From: Planctomycetota bacterium
GTDB lineage: Bacteria; Planctomycetota; Phycisphaerae; UBA1845
Direction: 5' to 3'
NCBI GenBank assembly: GCA_024278695.1
Contig: JAJRSR010000280.1
Span: forward strand, 1-32,786
Length of the DNA: 32,786 bases
This document shows positions 31,198-32,786 of this stretch, one piece after another (positions within the stretch are counted from its first letter, which is position 1; every line of letters begins with the position of its first letter). A model generated the notes under the pieces. That model made no database searches and was not told the DNA's origin. It was given only the letters and a program-made list of their open reading frames with translations. The translations under genes and the position numbers were made by a program.

Positions 31198-32786
31198 ATG
31201 CCCGTGGGGAACGGAATCGTTGTGGACGGATCAATCGCCACGCCCCCCGACCGGCCCTTTGCCCACGGCGAAAACGCTAAGACAATTCCGACCGATACCA
31301 CGGCACCGAAACCCGTTCGTTGGTGGCTGCTTCTTGCGGCCGGCGCGCTACTGTCGCTTGGCCTAGCGTTTACGCCACATCAAAACGGCATCGCCCCACT
31401 CATCGAATCCGACTACGCCTATCAGCTCATCGCGGCCGACCGTCTAGTCGCGGGGCAGGGATTGACTTCACTCCAACCCGTCGCGCCGAACCAACCATGG
31501 CAGTGGCAGTTTGACTGGGGCTACCTGACGCAGTGGCCCGCCGGCTACACGATTATGGTGGCTGGCTTACGCGCTATCATCGGCGGGACGAGCATCCACG
31601 CGGCGCATTGGATCAGCGCAATAGCCTGTGCGTTTGCGATGGTCGGATGGTTTGTTGTCGTGATCCGAACAGTGCCAAGCGGTGTCACTCGATATTTTCT
31701 TGCAGCCGTCGCAGCCGGCCTGGCCGTACCTGCGGCCTCGCTCATCAACCCCTCGACCGACGCGATCGTTATGGCCGTGCTGCCGTTTCTGATACTCGTG
31801 CTAGGCGCGGCGTTGGAAACACGCCGCTTCTCGCACGACGCTTCCCACTCCGGTGGCGTGATTCACACCGGGTTGCTTCGGTTCGCGTTAATCGGATTCG
31901 CCGCCGGGGTCTTGGTGTGGATTCGCTACGCGGCGATCTTCGCGAGCGCCGGAATCGGTTTGTACCTGCTTGTCATCTGGATCGCATCAAAACGCCTCGC
32001 CCTACGGCATGTGTTGGCCTACACAATCGGTGCGGCCACCCCTGTCGCCGCACTCGTCATCATCAACCGCGTGATGAGTTCATCCGCGTCCGCCCAATCA
32101 CAGATGAACCTCGGCACGGGCACATCAGCATTGTTCTCCTTCGATCTGATCAGCACCGCGTGGAACAAGTGGACGGCACTTGGGCTGTACGACTACCGCC
32201 CCGGAGTTGCCACGGCCTTCACTTGGTGGCCGTTGGTTTTTCTTGTCGCGATCGCCCTGAGCCCGAAACGCCGCCGCGTGATGCTTCGGCTACTTGCCAC
32301 GCCCACCGTCGGATTGAGCGTGTGCCTCGTGGTGGCACTTCTTACGATGCTTGTTGTGGCTACCGCCCTGTTCGGAGAGAAGTTTCATTACGTCGGGCTT
32401 GATCGCTACTACCTCCCCGCGAAACCGCTCTATTGCCTCCTGTTCGTCGCCCCGCTGCTTCTGGTGCCGCAGCGATCCTTTCGAATAGCCCTTGGGGCTA
32501 CGTTTTCTCTGGCGTTTCTCTTTACCGTGCAGGTCTCATGGTCGCGTACGCTTCAACGCTGGCATGAGGCCGACCGGCCGAGCACACCGTACGGCGCATG
32601 GAGCCGCGCGTTTGAGCCACACGCGCAAGATATGTTCTCCTGGTTAAGAAACCAAAACGACCCGTCACTCATCATCGTCAGCAACTTTCACGAATATATC
32701 ACACTCGAAACCGGCATCCCCGCGTTGCCGATCCCGCCGGACCGCACGACACTCGACCGCTGGATCAACAAAATCGCAACCGCACG
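31198..32786 (+). CDS. Multi-pass membrane protein, probable GT-C-type glycosyltransferase (3' end outside the window)
   Basis: The ORF track misses this frame because it is open to the right edge. From ATG 31198 (MPVGNGIVVDGSIATPPDRP) there are 529 codons without a stop. A ~45-residue cytosolic leader is followed by TM1 'WWLLLAAGALLSLGLAF' and a first loop with 'LIESDYAYQLIAADRLVAGQG'. GT-C enzymes such as the PMT/ArnT family carry an acidic pair in this loop (here E-S-D). At least eight further hydrophobic segments follow (e.g. 'AIACAFAMVGWFVVVI', 'AIVMAVLPFLILVLGAALE', 'FALIGFAAGVLVWIRYAAIF', 'VALLTMLVVATALFG', 'PLYCLLFVAPLLLVPQ') and then a soluble end ('MFSWLRNQND', 'LIIVSNFHEYITLETGIPALP'). 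A lipid-linked-sugar-using transferase is plausible. The donor and acceptor cannot be read from the sequence. Confidence 0.82.
   Translation, partial: MPVGNGIVVDGSIATPPDRPFAHGENAKTIPTDTTAPKPVRWWLLLAAGALLSLGLAFTPHQNGIAPLIESDYAYQLIAADRLVAGQGLTSLQPVAPNQPWQWQFDWGYLTQWPAGYTIMVAGLRAIIGGTSIHAAHWISAIACAFAMVGWFVVVIRTVPSGVTRYFLAAVAAGLAVPAASLINPSTDAIVMAVLPFLILVLGAALETRRFSHDASHSGGVIHTGLLRFALIGFAAGVLVWIRYAAIFASAGIGLYLLVIWIASKRLALRHVLAYTIGAATPVAALVIINRVMSSSASAQSQMNLGTGTSALFSFDLISTAWNKWTALGLYDYRPGVATAFTWWPLVFLVAIALSPKRRRVMLRLLATPTVGLSVCLVVALLTMLVVATALFGEKFHYVGLDRYYLPAKPLYCLLFVAPLLLVPQRSFRIALGATFSLAFLFTVQVSWSRTLQRWHEADRPSTPYGAWSRAFEPHAQDMFSWLRNQNDPSLIIVSNFHEYITLETGIPALPIPPDRTTLDRWINKIATA

Noticed and set aside
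31533-32402. 289-aa + strand ORF
   Set aside because: Out-of-frame shadow of the GT-C-like membrane protein, which is open from 31198 to the window end.
1-32786. CRISPR array, prophage, insertion sequence or biosynthetic cluster
   Set aside because: No regularly spaced direct repeats, transposase, integrase, phage structural or modular synthase genes were seen.

Overview
The window looks like a chromosomal piece of a planctomycete, most likely from the Phycisphaerae side of the phylum. That is an inference from family content, not a database match. It rests on dockerin-like secreted proteins with D-x-D-x-D repeats, CxxC zinc-ribbon membrane proteins, a secreted beta-helix protein with an 'MKTLAEVEPRTAI' leader region, a 'VPAASTWGL' C-terminal sorting tail, futalosine-pathway menaquinone synthesis (mqnD), frequent TTG/GTG starts with good Shine-Dalgarno sequences, and palindromic REP-like repeats between genes. 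I see no phage, transposase, CRISPR array or plasmid functions. It reads as ordinary chromosome with several unusual proteins.

Layout. 1-449 (-): 5' end of a conserved protein of unknown function. 740-2439 (+): a LysM/L,D-transpeptidase whose stop codon overlaps (TAGTG) the start of an AhpD-like peroxidase gene. That second gene carries an in-frame TGA exactly at the second cysteine of the CxxC motif, and a bacterial-SECIS-like hairpin follows it, so it is a probable selenoprotein. 2683-4320 (+): a B12-binding-type radical SAM enzyme. 4455-6545 (-): a compact three-gene set (CAP-domain lipoprotein, P-loop/deoxyribosyltransferase-like fusion, small conserved protein). 6957-7796 (+): mqnD. 7877-9043 (+): zinc-ribbon membrane protein.

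9086-14426 (-): a membrane-anchored protein with a complete beta-carbonic anhydrase domain inserted into a chemoreceptor-type helical sensor domain and no HAMP or signalling module, preceded by a 15-CxxCH multiheme cytochrome with N-terminal NHL repeats. The cytochrome reading frame is broken by one in-frame TAG. 14427-15175 is non-coding and carries nested inverted repeats. 15176-16912 (-): polX. 17038-19979 (-): three exported structural proteins (DNRLRE type, WAENVGWIN-repeat plus dockerin, beta-helix).

20468-23558: zinc-ribbon membrane proteins flank a TrkA-type potassium channel and a small SEC-C protein. 23681-25723 (-): uvrB. 25915-25987 (+): tRNA-Glu(CTC) with a terminator-like hairpin, followed by a gene-poor stretch with a dockerin remnant and a tiny COX24/AURKAIP1-like basic protein. 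26696-27331 (-): miaE. 27785-29549 (+): an exported secretin-N-domain-like protein and proC. 29585-30850 (-): GT2 glycosyltransferase. 31198-end (+): a multi-pass GT-C-like membrane protein that runs off the window.

The most unusual items are the carbonic anhydrase/sensor chimera, the Sec-containing peroxidase with its SECIS-like hairpin, the amber-interrupted 15-heme cytochrome, and the four-armed nested repeat. The carbonic anhydrase chimera and the cytochrome lie next to each other on the same strand and are both predicted to face the periplasm, but a functional link is only a guess.
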